Origin: Parelaphostrongylus tenuis
Taxonomy: Eukaryota > Nematoda > Chromadorea > Rhabditida > Metastrongylidae
DNA length: 64,000 bases
Assembly: GCA_019055375.1 (NCBI GenBank)
Contig: JAHQIW010000141.1
Span: 310,001 to 374,000, forward strand
Direction: 5' to 3'
The notes beneath the pieces were generated by a model. It worked only from the letters and a program-made list of their open reading frames with translations. It did no database searches and was not told the DNA's origin. A program made the translations under genes and the position numbers. Positions 12,401 through 23,560 of the stretch are shown one piece after another. The first letter of the stretch is position 1. Each line of letters opens with the position of its first letter.

Positions 12401-14789
12401 ACGATCTCTGTATCCGTGCAACGGATACAAACCATTACGACAATTACAACCCAATAGTGGAGAAAAAAAAGGTTAAAAAATCTAATAATTACTGCGATAC
12501 ATGTGGTCGATGGTTCGACATCGCGCTAAAATTTTACCAAGATATCCATCCCTCCAGAATCATCAATTTGGTTCTAGAATTGTTTGGTAGAAAAGCAGCA
12601 CCGACTTGATGCACCGGTATGCCACCGCAAGTCATTAAAAGGCCAGATATACATACAACAACTTTAAACGATACTAAGTGAAGACGATTGCATGGTGTAT
12701 TAATCAGGTCAGCCCCCAGAGTTATACCTTCTTTTCTTTGAAATTTTTCATACGTTTTCTTATCGAGCTTAAGAGCAAATCGCAGCGTCAGTTGATTTGA
12801 TAGTCAAAATAGACCATCCGATTGTTCTAGAGTTGTAGTTTGTACGATGTACTGGGGTGAGCACGTTCGATTTGGAATGCACTAACTCCCAAATAAGCAA
12901 CGAAATTCATGTAATTTCGTTTAGTCACTTATAGTCAAAATTGTTTTTCTACCCTGATGAATGTTTCGGTGGCGTTCCACTCACTCATATTATTACAACA
13001 ATTTACTACTCGGTCGCTTGTCACAGCCCAGTTCCGGCGGACTCAATTACGTGCTAAGGCGAGATCGCTGTGTGGAGCGTATAGTCGCCACCGACTTATA
13101 CTAGTAAATCCAAGACAGCACGTAGACATCTGGTGAACAGTATCCGTTGTGCAAAGAATATCAGCAATGACAACGACTATCATTCAACCCATGCGTTGTA
13201 GGGTTTGTGAACCATAAGGATCATGGTGACGAATATCTTACTTAATCATCACTAAGCTTAACGTGGCGACGGAGAATGAAAACAGCTTGAATCTTCTTCA
13301 TCGCTCGTTTTATAGTAGTCATTCTATGGCAAAAGCAAATTCTTAGCCGAAAATAATGAAAACTAATCAATATCCTCAAAACGAGAAGCTTAATTTCGTA
13401 GCTTTAACAGCACATATTTGAAACGACCGATTTTTAACTTGAATCGAAAATGAATTTGAATTGTCACACTGAATCCAGTTCATGGAAACAACATTACGTT
13501 TTTTGTTCGAATGTGTTCAATCTCTTTGTATTAAGAGAAGCAAAGCTGAATTGCCTAGCTCTTCAAGAAGGATCAAAATTCTTTAATGTGACAGAATATG
13601 TGGGATAAATCAGGAATAACGATAAAGCGTCTCTCGATGTAAAGTCATTGACGTCATGGAAATTAGATAGAGAAAAATTTTTCTTCCCAAAAAAGGTAAT
13701 TGTGTGTCAGAAATCTCGATAAAAATAAATTGTATATAGCGGAAATAACGTAAGTTAACCGGAACAACAATCTCCTTCTTAGTTCTGAATGTTGACTTCA
13801 CAATTGAAATTGCCATGAGATTATTAAAAGTTTTTGTGCAGCTTACAATTACATATGATTGTTAGGATTGATGACAAAATTACCAATTGATAAATGAATT
13901 TAGGAGAAAGGAAACCGAGAACTCATCGACAACCTACAGAAGAGCCATATTATCTCAAGAGATTTAGCAATGGGTGGTGATCAGAAAGTCGTAAAGATGC
14001 CTCACTGAGTTTGAACCCTCAATTGGTTGTCACAGGTAAAAGAATGTCTCTTTCCCTCAAGTTAAAGCCCATGATTGGCACCGGTTATCAACAGCTGGTT
14101 TTAAACAAAAATGTTAAGTTTTTAGTAAGCTTTTGTGTAGTCTATCGCTAAAGTTGGTCATCAGCAATACACTCTCGACATTTGGGAGTCGTTCTACTTA
14201 TGCACATTTCATTATTGCACAATGCTCGTGGACTACAGGAATCGCTAAGTCCCAGAAGTAATTATTAATCAAAGTGCATAAATTTCGGTGCAATGGAGAT
14301 TATAGTGGAGCTCCGTCAAGGTATTCCTTCGCGTAAGTTCCGAGGAAACTGTGCTTCTATGGAAATTTTGTTTGAAATAAGATCCAAAGAGATATTTTTC
14401 TAACTGTTCAAACTTGACGGGTTGAGATTGACTGCAAGGTGTGTTTGTTCTATTCATTCGTCTCTCAAAGTTCATTCAACACCTGACGCCCGTAAAAATA
14501 TCACTCGGCCATTTCGACATCGTGACAGCAGCAATGACATCCGCCAAGATTTTTCTTCATAAATCAACCGACATAGATACACAGAAATGTTTATGGCTAA
14601 GCTCGTGTAACGTCTAATATCTCGTTTCTTTACGCTCCTTATCGTATAACTCGTTGTATTTCATGAATAGTGAAACTGTCTCAATCTCCTTAGAGGATTA
14701 CTCACCTGCATCGACCTAATTCGATCGAACCAGTCACATTCTACAACCACCCAATCACCGGTGGCGTTCGGACGCATTTCTGCAATCAT
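120..14789 (-). CDS. Neuropeptide GPCR, NPY/NPF-receptor-like, nine exons, 3' end probably outside the window
   Basis: Plasma-membrane class A (rhodopsin-family) receptor; by family it should bind a peptide and signal through G proteins. Exons, in order of translation: 14789-14706, 9219-9077, 8302-8188, 6496-6399, 6238-6060, 5907-5825, 3685-3561, 2663-2550, 303-120. Every junction is GT..AG and the phases agree, giving 375 codons without a stop. Landmarks: N57 in TM1, LACSD (D85) in TM2, C112, DRV 136-138 ending TM3, W162 in TM4, P238 in TM5, CWAP 292-295 in TM6, NPITY 329-333 in TM7, then helix 8 with a possible palmitoylated C354. The TM3 stretch VNTFVSSLTLALIAMDRV resembles NPY/NPF (nematode npr) receptors. 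Introns of 152 to about 5,486 bp hold a mariner relic, a SINE and a composite repeat. The ligand and the exact orthologue cannot be read from sequence alone. Confidence 0.9.
418..462. repeat. (TA)n microsatellite
   Basis: About 44 bases of alternating TA with one phase slip near 444, inside GPCR intron 8. Confidence 0.95.
1944..2501 (+). mobile_element. Internally deleted mariner-family transposon
   Basis: Imperfect terminal inverted repeats lie at about 1944-1969 (GGTTGAGGAAAAACTTCC) and 2477-2501. They bound a short DNA transposon inside GPCR intron 8. Between them is the C-terminal half of a mariner transposase on the plus strand; the N-terminal DNA-binding and first catalytic regions are missing. 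This is a non-autonomous relic. Confidence 0.8.
2021..2427 (+). pseudogene. Mariner transposase, C-terminal fragment, catalytic Asp lost
   Basis: The frame starts near VINAELYCEQLDRVYDALK and runs to a stop at 2340-2342. It includes NAKPHTAKK and LPHTAYSPDAAPSD, equivalents of the mariner DNARPHTA and LPHPPYSPDLAPSD blocks. The second catalytic aspartate of the D,D34D triad is asparagine here (QNNAKPH), so no activity is expected. After the stop, a shifted frame still gives VDRWQETMDNGG, the usual mariner C-terminus, showing a frameshift. Mariner transposases cut and paste the element at TA dinucleotides; this one cannot. Confidence 0.85.
2550..2663 (-). CDS. GPCR exon 8: TM6
   Basis: 114 nt: one base completes an arginine codon, then 37 codons, then AG. 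It encodes ALLLLMILVLTYAICWAPMN, with the class A CWxP toggle motif, and then the third extracellular loop. Acceptor TTTTAG, donor CAG|GTAAGT. Confidence 0.92.
3561..3685 (-). CDS. GPCR exon 7: end of TM5 and third intracellular loop
   Basis: 125 nt in phase 0 after TTCTAG. YLLPLCALAYAYVQIGS supplies the TM5 proline, followed by the basic loop TIRRRSKVSRTIDQARRMSM that precedes TM6. The donor AG|GTACGA splits an arginine codon completed by exon 8. Confidence 0.9.
3686..5824 (-). other. GPCR intron 6
   Basis: A 2.1-kb intron with a family A SINE remnant at 5500-5762. A T-tract lies near 4674. Nothing else is recognised. Confidence 0.65.
5500..5762 (-). repeat. tRNA-derived SINE, family A (degraded)
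   Basis: Reads on the minus strand: the tRNA-like head is near 5762-5690 and the 3' end, with GAGAGCTTTAACC, near 5515. It aligns by eye with the fuller copy at 33,484-33,784, including the shared block around GAGTGCATGGCGTATTCC. It lies in GPCR intron 6. Confidence 0.65.
5825..5907 (-). CDS. GPCR exon 6: second extracellular loop to TM5
   Basis: 83 nt: AA completes a glutamine codon, then 27 codons. It gives ICMELQNTWERAY and TTFTIIVLTIQ. C209 is the probable partner of C112 for the TM3-loop disulphide. Acceptor TTTCCAG, donor CAG|GTCAGT in phase 0 with exon 7. The exon is short and is supported mainly by how well it completes TM5. Confidence 0.85.
6060..6238 (-). CDS. GPCR exon 5: TM4 and extracellular loop 2
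   Basis: 179 nt after TTTCTAG; the first G completes W147. APTAPIICYCIVWIISIVVA carries the TM4 tryptophan (W162). The loop then runs to SNPNI with a second cysteine (C201). The donor C|GTATAC is the only nearby GT whose phase fits exon 6; this end is less sure than the others. Confidence 0.88.
6399..6496 (-). CDS. GPCR exon 4: TM3 with DRV motif
   Basis: 98 nt in phase 0. LASLQAVNTFVSSLTLALIA is followed by MDRVLLTKHPVK. The family DRY motif is DRV here. Acceptor TTACAG, donor TG|GTAAAT splitting the tryptophan codon. Confidence 0.93.
6497..8187 (-). other. GPCR intron 3, largely occupied by composite repeat R
   Basis: A 1.7-kb intron. Family R occupies about 7265-8165. The remainder (6497-7264) has no recognisable feature apart from short T runs. 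Confidence 0.65.
7265..8165. repeat. Composite repeat family R, copy 1, with inverted arms
   Basis: Units carrying the signature CTACAGAGCTGTAAAGAGG and then TCTTCAAATGATTACTGAC occur on the right in plus orientation. The same unit is on the left (about 7440-7545) in inverted orientation. The central core includes CGATCGGTCAATCGATCGCG and a GGCACGAAAAGCATATAAAC block. The same parts recur near 22.9, 37.1-38.9, 51.7 and 62.9-64.0 kb. Confidence 0.65.
8188..8302 (-). CDS. GPCR exon 3: TM2 and first extracellular loop
   Basis: 115 nt: the first C completes a serine codon, then 38 codons. FIVNLACSDLLLCVVTAPVT has the TM2 LAxxD motif. FWPFGNITCKV has the WPFG loop typical of NPY-type receptors and the conserved cysteine (C112). 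Acceptor CTTTCAG, donor GTG|GTGAGT. Confidence 0.93.
9077..9219 (-). CDS. GPCR exon 2: TM1
   Basis: 143 nt in phase 0 after ATTTTAG. YLYGIVCTFGALANLVVLFA contains the invariant TM1 asparagine (N57), followed by the first intracellular loop IRTANLRNLRN. Donor AG|GTAATA. Confidence 0.92.
9220..14705 (-). other. GPCR intron 1, 5.5 kb
   Basis: Contains a family A SINE at 11,782-12,052. The rest is AT-rich with scattered short open frames. One frame at 12,376-12,609 has a CDTC...H pattern, but too little to call a zinc finger. Confidence 0.55.
11782..12052 (-). repeat. tRNA-derived SINE, family A
   Basis: Minus-strand reading: head TTGGCGCAGTGCTTAGAAGT (box A-like) near 12,050, then a box B-like GGTTCGGTCTCACG. 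The body has GGGAGGATAAGCAGCACTGA, and the end has GAGAGCTTTATCC followed by further TTTATCC units. It aligns along its length with the copy at 33,484-33,784. Confidence 0.85.
14706..14789 (-). CDS. GPCR exon 1: start codon and extracellular N-terminus
   Basis: The ATG at 14,789 opens a 28-codon exon with an N-glycosylation sequon (NAT, residues 8-10) ending ...DWFDRIRSMQ, then a strong donor CAG|GTGAGT in phase 0 with exon 2. A second in-frame ATG lies at 14,777. An acceptor-like TGCTTTAG sits 9 bases upstream and could be a trans-splice site. There is no cleavable signal peptide, which is normal for this family. It is linked to TM1 by phase and context only. Confidence 0.7.
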
Positions 14790-17700
14790 CAGCGGACACT
14801 AAAGCACAATAAATGAAACGGCATTATCACAGTTATCGACGATAGTAAACGAAGACTCTACATAATGGACAGAGTGCAAATTAGAAATATCAAGGAGTCA
14901 CGTAATCTGCTTTGTGGCATAAAAGATCTCAGGTTGGTAACACCTAGAGGCAAATCTGTTGAAGATAAAAGTGAAGAGATCGCAAATAAAAGAAAGAGAA
15001 TCAGTGAAAAGGGAAAAGAAAATTGATGAAAAGAAAATCGATAAAAACACAAAACTTTTTCGATGACAAGAATATCCTAGAAAGTTTTAGCATCTGAGCT
15101 TGATGAATGTGGAGAGGCGGATTCTATCCATCATACGCCCTATCACCGCGGCCTATCACCCACGGATGCCCGTAATAACTTTTTTTATTCACGCAGAAAC
15201 TGACAAATTGAACCACTTTGAGGCTATAACATGAAAAACCACAGTTTTATTATTAACATCCTCATCGATGTTGCCTGAGAAGAAACCAATACATAGCTCG
15301 TCAGTTCCGTTTAGAGTGAACGTGTAAGTTGCTATACTGAAAAACCTTGCACCGCCTCTCATGTACTCTCTTGTCAGTTGATTGTTGGCGTTCGGTCGAG
15401 TCAGTGGAAAGGAAGTTTTTCTGATACGTGCTACGTGATACGTATAACACTTTTATATTTAACTATGATTAGATACAAGGTTCAACCCGGTCATCAAGGA
15501 CAATGAGGCCATTTCTTGATTACGACTACGTCGTAAGAGCAGATCGTTTCTTATACAATATGCCGAAACTCACTGTCCACCTTCACAACTAACCGATGAT
15601 GGAGCTAAAATCAACAGGCAGAAGTTTCAATTGAATTTTGAATCGCAATCCTATTAGATTAACGAAATGTCAGCTAAATAGTGGAATATGGTATCACATA
15701 AGACGTCTAAGCTCTGAGGAAGGCGAAACGATCGAAGCATAAGCCACCGCATTTGAAGAAGATATAACAACTTCGTACAAGCCTTCAACGTTTATAAGGT
15801 GGAAAACTTCTTTTGTAAAGCTGGAACTATAGGCCTTTCAATTTTTCCACTCAGTACGATCAATATAAAGCGGATAATTCAAAATATAAGAGCCCTACTG
15901 ATTTTTATAAGACTTCCAATACCAGTTCTCAACTATTTAACCAAAAATGCATAAATATAAGTTCAGGCCTTCTCGTTTTTGACATTTCAATAAATTAGCC
16001 TCATCACTGACGTATAGAGGAGTAACGATATGAGAAATGATAGGAAAAACCTCAGTTTACCCCGAAAAGAATTAGCGATGTAGTGTGAACGATATTGTGT
16101 ATTGCAATTAGCGTATAATAGATGAGCAGTCAAGGTAGAAGTTGTAAAAAATCTTATGAGAGATTCTTGCACGTATGTATTGCTACAATTTCCTCTCTTT
16201 CATTTGAACTCATGTTTTCAAGAATTTCTTTTGTAGCGTAGAAAGATGAACATGAGGCTCTCTTGAGCCAGGTTTTCACTAGTGTCTGGAGATGCCGTCG
16301 CTAGCGGAAAAGTTGAAAATCTTAGTTATAATGCACGATATGCGTCATAGACAACTCAAATGAACACGATATGGGACTCCACTAATTTAATCATAGCCAT
16401 ATTTAGGCTAGACGTAATCTTTACAAAAAAAAACTAAAAAACGAAAGGCCAGTTTGTCTGCGGGAAGGGGGATGCGTGTATCCTCAACGAATAGATCAGG
16501 TCAAAGAACTGAGCCACTCTAACTTTCTAGAGAGAAAGCAGATTTCTCAGTACATGGCGCTAATTCCATGACCACCTGAGCACCGCGTGATTTCACACTT
16601 CCAAATTCAAAAAAGAGTTTTTTTTTAGAAGATGAATGACATAAGTACTTTTTATACGGCTCCTAATTGAATTTAAATTCACAGAAGTGAAATATCCGAA
16701 AAAGTTGTCACGAAACATAGGCTTTCAAAGTTTCAACTAGAATGGGGCAGCCGCCAAACGAAAAGCTGTATCTGAGAAGATCATCGTGCGTTGCTGGACG
16801 AAATTCCGCTCGCATATTTGCTTTCGATTTCGAATGAAGCTGAAAACAATAAAATGGAAGAAATATACGTCGAATGAATTAGTTTCTATCGCAAATACTA
16901 AAATTCACTAGAAACTGACAAATGCTGGCTCAGAATTTGAAGAGGGAGTCATTTTCGCTTCGCATGTACCATAAAGGTCAAGTCATGCAAGTGTGAAGAA
17001 GTCAAATTCATAGGTAAAGGTGCTTTAACAGATGCCGAAAGTAAAGTTAAAGCTCCAGTTGACCAAAAAAATATAGAAGCAATGGTATTCACTTATTATG
17101 TATGCAATGGTGGCTTTTAGGTCGCATTTAATCCTCCACAACTTTCCCAGAACTGTGTGAATAAATCACGTAAATAGCATGTATAAGAGGCTGAGAAGAA
17201 AACCCGTCCAAACGGTGAATAAACAAAGAAGATTGAAGAAAAAGCAGATAGAAATAGAAAAGACACCTTTTTCATTCGTACTAGAAGCGAAAAATAATTA
17301 TAAAAAGTTCGAATAAGTCAGCTATCTCTTACGATAGTAGATATCTCGATAAGTAAAGACAGAATCAGGTTAAGCAAAGAGAGACTTTGGCAACATTTTT
17401 ACCCAAAGCTCTTTCTTCGCTTCATGTAAGTCTTGAAATGCTAATTGAGAGCAGAAAACGAGTCATAAACATTCGACATATTTTAGATAGTGAAAGTATT
17501 CATTTAGACGATGGGTATAAGCATCTCATAAAGGAAAAGTGCTGGCTCGGAACAAGATATTCGAATGGGTAGCAGAGAGGACGAGAACGAACAATTTGGA
17601 TTGGTCGATAGCTTCAATGGAAAACAATGTCGTTACATCTACAACTCGCCAAAGTTTACCTATTTCGAACAGTAGTGATATCATGCATTAGCGAATAGCG

Positions 17701-17930
17701 GAGTTTATTCGCATCATTTCTATGACAGATTTCTCGCATACTGCAAAAGCGAAATATTGAAAATTTATAAGCATATGAAGTTGACTGACAACGAATATTA
17801 GCAGTGAAGTCGTACATTTCGAATTATCAAAATGAATGCCGAAGGATTCATAGTCGATAAATCTTCGAATAATGGGTTACTCATTAAACTCAATCAAACA
17901 TTGTAGTGGCAAATAAATGCATATCTGGTC
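14790..17930. other. Non-coding stretch upstream of the GPCR
   Basis: No gene recognised. It contains a motif near 15,705-15,760 (TCTGAGGAAGGCGAAACGAT) shared with 52,050-52,110 and with the palindrome at 60,001-60,250. Otherwise it is AT-rich with short open frames. Confidence 0.5.
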
Positions 17931-17934
17931 TACA

Positions 17935-18112
17935 TAATAACTTACGGTAGCCTAACGATGCAATGCTCAGTGTATCTAATATCCCAGACAATTCTATTAG
18001 AAAGGCAACAGGCACAGAGAAACCCAAATGGGTTGATGAGGTTCAAATTTGAGCCAGCACAAAGACCACATGTGTACTGCATGGCACCGCTTACTACTGC
18101 CCCATACGTGTC
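17935..18112 (-). repeat. tRNA-derived SINE, family A, partial
   Basis: Minus strand: a degraded head near 18,112-18,040, then a body with CTTTCTAATAGAATTGTCTG and GGCTACCGTAAG. It corresponds to the head and first half of the family A copy at 33.5 kb. Confidence 0.5.
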
Positions 18113-20020
18113 CTCATTAATTAGTATCACCTTTCGTCCCGTTGATCGTAGTGGCTCGAGCAGACGTCAGTAAAATCTCCATTCTCTCTGCTGCACGCGA
18201 GAGTAATTTAGTGCGCTTTGCTCGCTTTAAGGACCCGCTGAGCATCATATTTTTCCTCTAAGAATACTATGGGAACCCAGACCTTCGAACCAGTGGTCCC
18301 ACTGCCGTATGTTTGTAGCCCGTAAAGTTCAGTGTCAAAGGCTCTTATCCATCAGTAGTCCTTCAGATGCATCATAATTTCGGCTCATGTTCGACAAATT
18401 GGCACCAACTTTCCATCGCCGACGTAAGTGGAAACTTGTATTTTCTCAACTGGAAGTTGGAATTTCTCATCTAAATGCTAAGGGTATTCCTGGCACTGAC
18501 CTTTCGACTGCACGCTCAATATCGCCGACTAATCTCTCATTTCTATAGCTCAGCGATCAAGTTTGTGTTGCACAAATTTAAGCACGCACTATTGAGGAGC
18601 TCAAAATATGGAAGCGGTGTTGAGTATTTTAGGTCTCCTTCACCAAACCTTCAGTGCATTAAGAGCGCTTCAATCCACTCGCTTCCTCTTGCTCAACTCG
18701 AGAGCGAAACCCATCACTATGTTAACTTCTCGACCTAGATCATCGCAGTTGGTGCATTCGAAATTACTCCTTTCGTTGAGAAAGAGGTTCCGAATCGAAT
18801 TTTATTATAGTGCTATGCAGTTACTCAACGCCCACTTTCTATTGTCATATCATTATAGTAGAGAAGCTTTCTTCGACCCACAACTTCTACAGCAAAGAAA
18901 CATAGAGCTAAAGAGAAGAAAATTCAAAGTTCAAAAATAGACGTATCGTTTAAAAAGTCTTTTACCAAATCCGCAATGTGACATATTGATGGAAAATGCA
19001 CGCACGAAGACCACTATGTAAGGGGATTACGTCAAGCAAATTCAATCGCGCTAGTAATGAGCAACTGTCCCTGTCATCAAAAGTTGCTGAAAATTAATTT
19101 TGGGGGTTCTTTTTCGGGATGTGTCTGTAACCCATTCCATTTCGGAAAGCCATTTAGTCAACCTCATTAAAACACGCAGATGATCCAACTGAGCCCCACA
19201 GATAGCGCATGATTTCTAGACTCCAGATAATGCCTGATTGAGAGTAATGGGCTTTCTTCGAGATTCAATTCCCTTCCTCAGCATCAAAAGTCGATCAGCC
19301 TCGCTAAGACTGTGACGTTTTCTTGCGAGTCAGAAATTAGATAAAGAGTTTTTAGTAGTTTGGTGACTATGAGAAAAAACTTCACACGACCTGATCCGGT
19401 TACATGAATTGCAACAGTTGCAGTTTCTCCAAAACATAGGATCGACGTTTGCTACATATTGAGCTGTGAGTTCACCGTTTCATCCATGTCTTCAATATTT
19501 ATGCATGGTTACCATACCAGCATGGGAGGAGACAATGACTATCAGCATATCAATAGCCCGATATAAGTTATTGTATAGCCTACTTATGTTTACTGAGTTG
19601 CTCTTTAATTACCGTCGCGCATTGTTTTACTCAGTTTTTCCTATCTCGATTCGGGTTATTGCCGAAAGGCTGCGTTTGTTGGAGAATATTTTGGTGTCTT
19701 TAACAGACACTTGAATACGGCCGTACACCATTATTCGCCATTTGAATGAAATGGCCCACCGCAAAGTGATTTCTCGATAGACACCTCATACATTAATCGA
19801 TCACCTCATATCTGGGATCAGCCACGATCCATCGACATCCACTGTTCAGCCCTGAAAGTGCTCCATCGCATTATGATCTCTCCCGCGCTCTGGAGCACAA
19901 TCCGCGCAATCAATTATATTTTCTTGTTGACTAAGCGTATGGAGCGAGGATCAGATTAGACATTCTATTCGTCTATCGTTCTGATGCACTTTTTTCTCTT
20001 CTGAACCGATGCTTCGAGTC
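18113..20020. other. No recognised gene
   Basis: Overlapping plus-strand open frames (18,475-18,940) show no motif or convincing splice pattern. Nothing else is supported. Confidence 0.45.
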
Positions 20021-20029
20021 TATCGTCCA

Positions 20030-20290
20030 TGAAGATCCACAGCGAGGACGAAGGAGAGTGGACGATCGAGTAGAATCATTGGTTTTGAAGACGAAACGCG
20101 TAGAAACGTTCGCCGAATATAATTTTCCTTGAGACTTTGTGATACAGGCTTACCGAACAAAGAAAATATGATTTTCCGCTCAGTGCTTAACAAGTTTGGT
20201 GGCAATTTGCAAACCTTAGCCACGGACGTCTCGAACTAGCGACCTGGCATTCTTGTACTTTCTCTCTAACCACCGCGTTTCCCAAGCGGT
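20030..20290 (-). repeat. tRNA-like SINE, separate group
   Basis: The minus strand has GCGGTGGTTAGAGAGAAAG (box A-like) followed about 30 bases later by GCTAGTTCGAGACG (box B-like), near 20,282-20,225. It then has a unique body. The sequence differs from families A and B. Confidence 0.45.
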
Positions 20291-20299
20291 TAATACATG

Positions 20300-22640
20300 G
20301 ATTATATAGGTTACTAATGTTATCACCATTGCTCCACAATCTTTCTTTGTGTGAGAGAATTGAGACGAGGCCACAAAGTGCACTCGCCATTGGGCGGATA
20401 TACGGATATCATACACAATAAATGGTAGGCAACTGAATAAACGAGATAATATTCCTCTCTCAGCCTCTTCGAATTTACTGGGTTGCACCGAATTGCTTAG
20501 ACGTGGGTGGGTTTGTGTAAATGAAGGTCTCCTCGTAAAGTACGAACTACAGAAAGGCGTCCTCATCACAAACACGCTAATGCTGTCTTCAAAACAATAA
20601 GCTTATCCCACCATAGTCTTATATGCGCTTAAGAGTAAAACATTATCAAAAGGGAACGGTACAGCGAGCACTAAGGAAATATTTTACACAAGTCTGATTC
20701 TGCCTTCCAAAATCAAAGTGCACAGATAACTAATATATTCACCCCATAATTGGCTGTTGTCGATATGTGTCGAAATATTCAGATTGAATGATTAGATGAC
20801 TGACACAATTATATTCTCAATAACCCCTTATCAAAGCAACTTATAGCCCACACAAATAGAAACTCCTCTTTCTATGTACACTCATATGGTGCTTCCTTTC
20901 GATTTCTTTCCTTATTAAGCAAATGCCAAAATTGCTTATTTTTCGGGCTCTTAAGGTGAAACCAGAGCCTTTCCATATATGGCTCTCCTGATATGCAAAT
21001 GAATTGCAAGCATTAAGGCGCCTCCCAAACCTCTTCCATAGAAATGAGAGATGATACTTTTTGTCAAGTAGCGGCTCTCCTAGTCCTCCTGTCGTTCAAA
21101 AGTCTATGAATCTCTGGATTTTCGAAAAAACTGCAATGAGCGTGTCTTTACTGGTAGTCATTCTTTCAAAGGAACCAGCGAAAAACATTTTGAAGGAAAA
21201 GTTTCACAGAATTTGGCCGCTGCGAATTTTCTTAATTTCTTCCCATCCTAACAAGAATCCTTAAAGATTGAGGTTATCAGCAATTCTGCTTACTTGAAAA
21301 TAATCAATTCATAGCTTTAAGATCTACTGCTAGCAGTAACACAGACAGCGGAAGATATGGGATATATTCAAAAGTTGGACTTAGAAAACATTGAGTTTCC
21401 AAAAAAAAATTTGTGTAAGTTAAGATCCGACACGAAGAATTGACTTGCCACCGTAAATCCTCATGATTGACTCAAGTACACTGTTTTGTCTTCGTTGTCT
21501 TCACGAATGTTTGCCGCCGTTTTTGGTGATTGAACGAACTTTCGGTGGTTCGGTTTCATAATCACCAGGAAATGAGAGTGTCACTAAGAGATATGCCTAT
21601 AAATGCTCTATATCAAAATAAAGAAATGCAAAAATAACTTCAAATACATTTTTCGTATCTCTGAGTTGTGATGAAAAAATGACAACAAAAAAGGACTAAA
21701 ACAGCGAATTGGAATCTGAAAAATGCGAAGTATGACGCACGTCGCGCGGTCATAAGAAGCTGACAAAAGACATCATTCAGGCATAATACGACCGGAAAAA
21801 TGTTGGGGAGTATATTTTCCCAGCTTTGAGACGACTGACGAAATAACGCCGTTCTGGTGACAGATATAGAGTGGGAGGGGAGGGATATTCTCCATATGCA
21901 GAAAAACCAGCTCACGTTTATCAAATTTTGATGAAATTAAGAAACGAGTTGAGACGGCGTTAGAATTAACATATTGTCCTGTCCATGCAAAAAATGAAAG
22001 TTTTCTGGCTTTTGACGAGTTAAGCCGGCGATTTGGTGAGTGGTCGGATGACTGACATATGCAGGACGACAGCTCACATATCATCTTCATATTACTTAAG
22101 TAGAAGGCTTAGACGTTGTCATTTCTGAAGGGTTCAGACAAGAATCCTCTAAAATGCTATCAATCTGGACAGCTAAAATAAAGGAGACAGTTGAATCAGT
22201 AATATAATTATAGTGTGCTTCAACTTATCTATCTGTAGAGGTGGGGGGGGGGGGGGGGGTTCAACTTGTCCAAACTGAATTTCATCAGCAAAATGTCACA
22301 ATACGGAAGTAGTGGACAAAAAGAGTTTGTCCGCGAAACACCTCCTTAATAAGTAAAAATTCTTATGCAAAAATGTATTACGTTTTCATTAGAAGAGTCC
22401 TGAATGCTTTCAAATGGGTTTTTATTTGCACGACCGCGGTGATTAAAAACTCAGGCATATATTGAGCACGTATCTACTGAACAAGAAGTGCGAGGCATTC
22501 CGCAATAACAAATAATCCAGAGATCGTTCTTTGAGGTCGGGATAGAGCTTGTAGTACTATTACGGAAAGTTTTCAAGAAGAATTGAACAACGCATAGGTC
22601 GGATCAGATAAACCTCATCTTCATATCTAGCGACTACATC
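20300..22640. other. No recognised gene; poly-G tract
   Basis: Contains the 17-base G run at 22,243-22,259 and short open frames on both strands. No coding signature found. Confidence 0.5.
22243..22259 (+). repeat. Poly-G homopolymer (17 G)
   Basis: An uninterrupted run of 17 G in AT-rich sequence. It is a likely site of polymorphism or assembly error, and a potential G-quadruplex former. Confidence 0.95.
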
Positions 22641-22904
22641 ACTCGTCAACAAACTCGGAAAGACTATGAAAGTCTCCATTTGTCCGTGTCGTATGGTAGA
22701 CTACTCATTGAGTTGAGCTCCAACGAGACACACAAAAAGCGTTTGAGCACGAGGTGTTTGATTGCCACTGCTCATGGTAGGATGCAGTCAAGGCAAACTC
22801 ATCAAAATAGTCATGACATAGCGTTACGCGGTTCCTAACAGTTATAAGAGAACAAAAAATGTTAAACCTCATTGGCTGTGCAAGAACTTGTATAGGAGAG
22901 TTAT

Positions 22905-23560
22905 TAGTCATTCGGAAGCTTGAATATCTGCTTTGAAGGAGCCTTTCATAACACTGTAACACTCAAAATAATGCTTTACATCGGCACTACTGCACTACTA
23001 AGTGCGTTGGAAGCACGAAAAGCGCACGAACATGTATCGAAAATCTCTAAGTACAGGCGTTTGATTCAAAGCTTTGAGAACCAATTCGTGATTGAATGCC
23101 AAGAATCGTACTTTCCTAAGGCATGAAGAAGGGTTAACTGATCGACCGGCGTGTTGAAGCGGCCACATCAGACTCACGCCTACGCTTCACCACCTGTAAA
23201 AGCCAAAATCCCTTTGCGCGTATGTGAATTTGATCTCATTTTCACTGCTGCACTGCAGAGAAAGGGTCTATCTGGAAAACAAGCACAGTTATGGAATTTC
23301 AAAACCTTAGGCTATCGAATGATTACTAATAGTCTGAAAAAAGCTCTGTCCGGCGAGAAATATGCGCGTGTGAAACATAATTTTATTTTGAACTTTACAG
23401 TGTTATAAGAGAGTTTTTTTTTTAAACCGGCCAAGTAAGGCTCTAGCCAGAGATCCGAGCTTTTGAACGATTAACCTTCTAACCTTCTATGAAAGTTCTT
23501 GTACGGTGAATAAGGTCGATTATGACCTTGTTCCTTCATAACCTAAAATGATTGGTATTA
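22905..23560. repeat. Composite repeat family R, copy 2, with inverted arms
   Basis: Left arm (about 22,905-22,975) is the unit in inverted orientation; right arm (about 23,210-23,560) is in plus orientation with GGCTATCGAATGATTACTAA. Between them is the GGAAGCACGAAAAGCGCACG block seen at 7590 and 51,670. Confidence 0.65.

Noticed and set aside
12376..12609. C2H2 zinc-finger-like frame (CDTCGRWF...H)
   Set aside because: Spacing after the cysteine pair does not fit and only one histidine is present.
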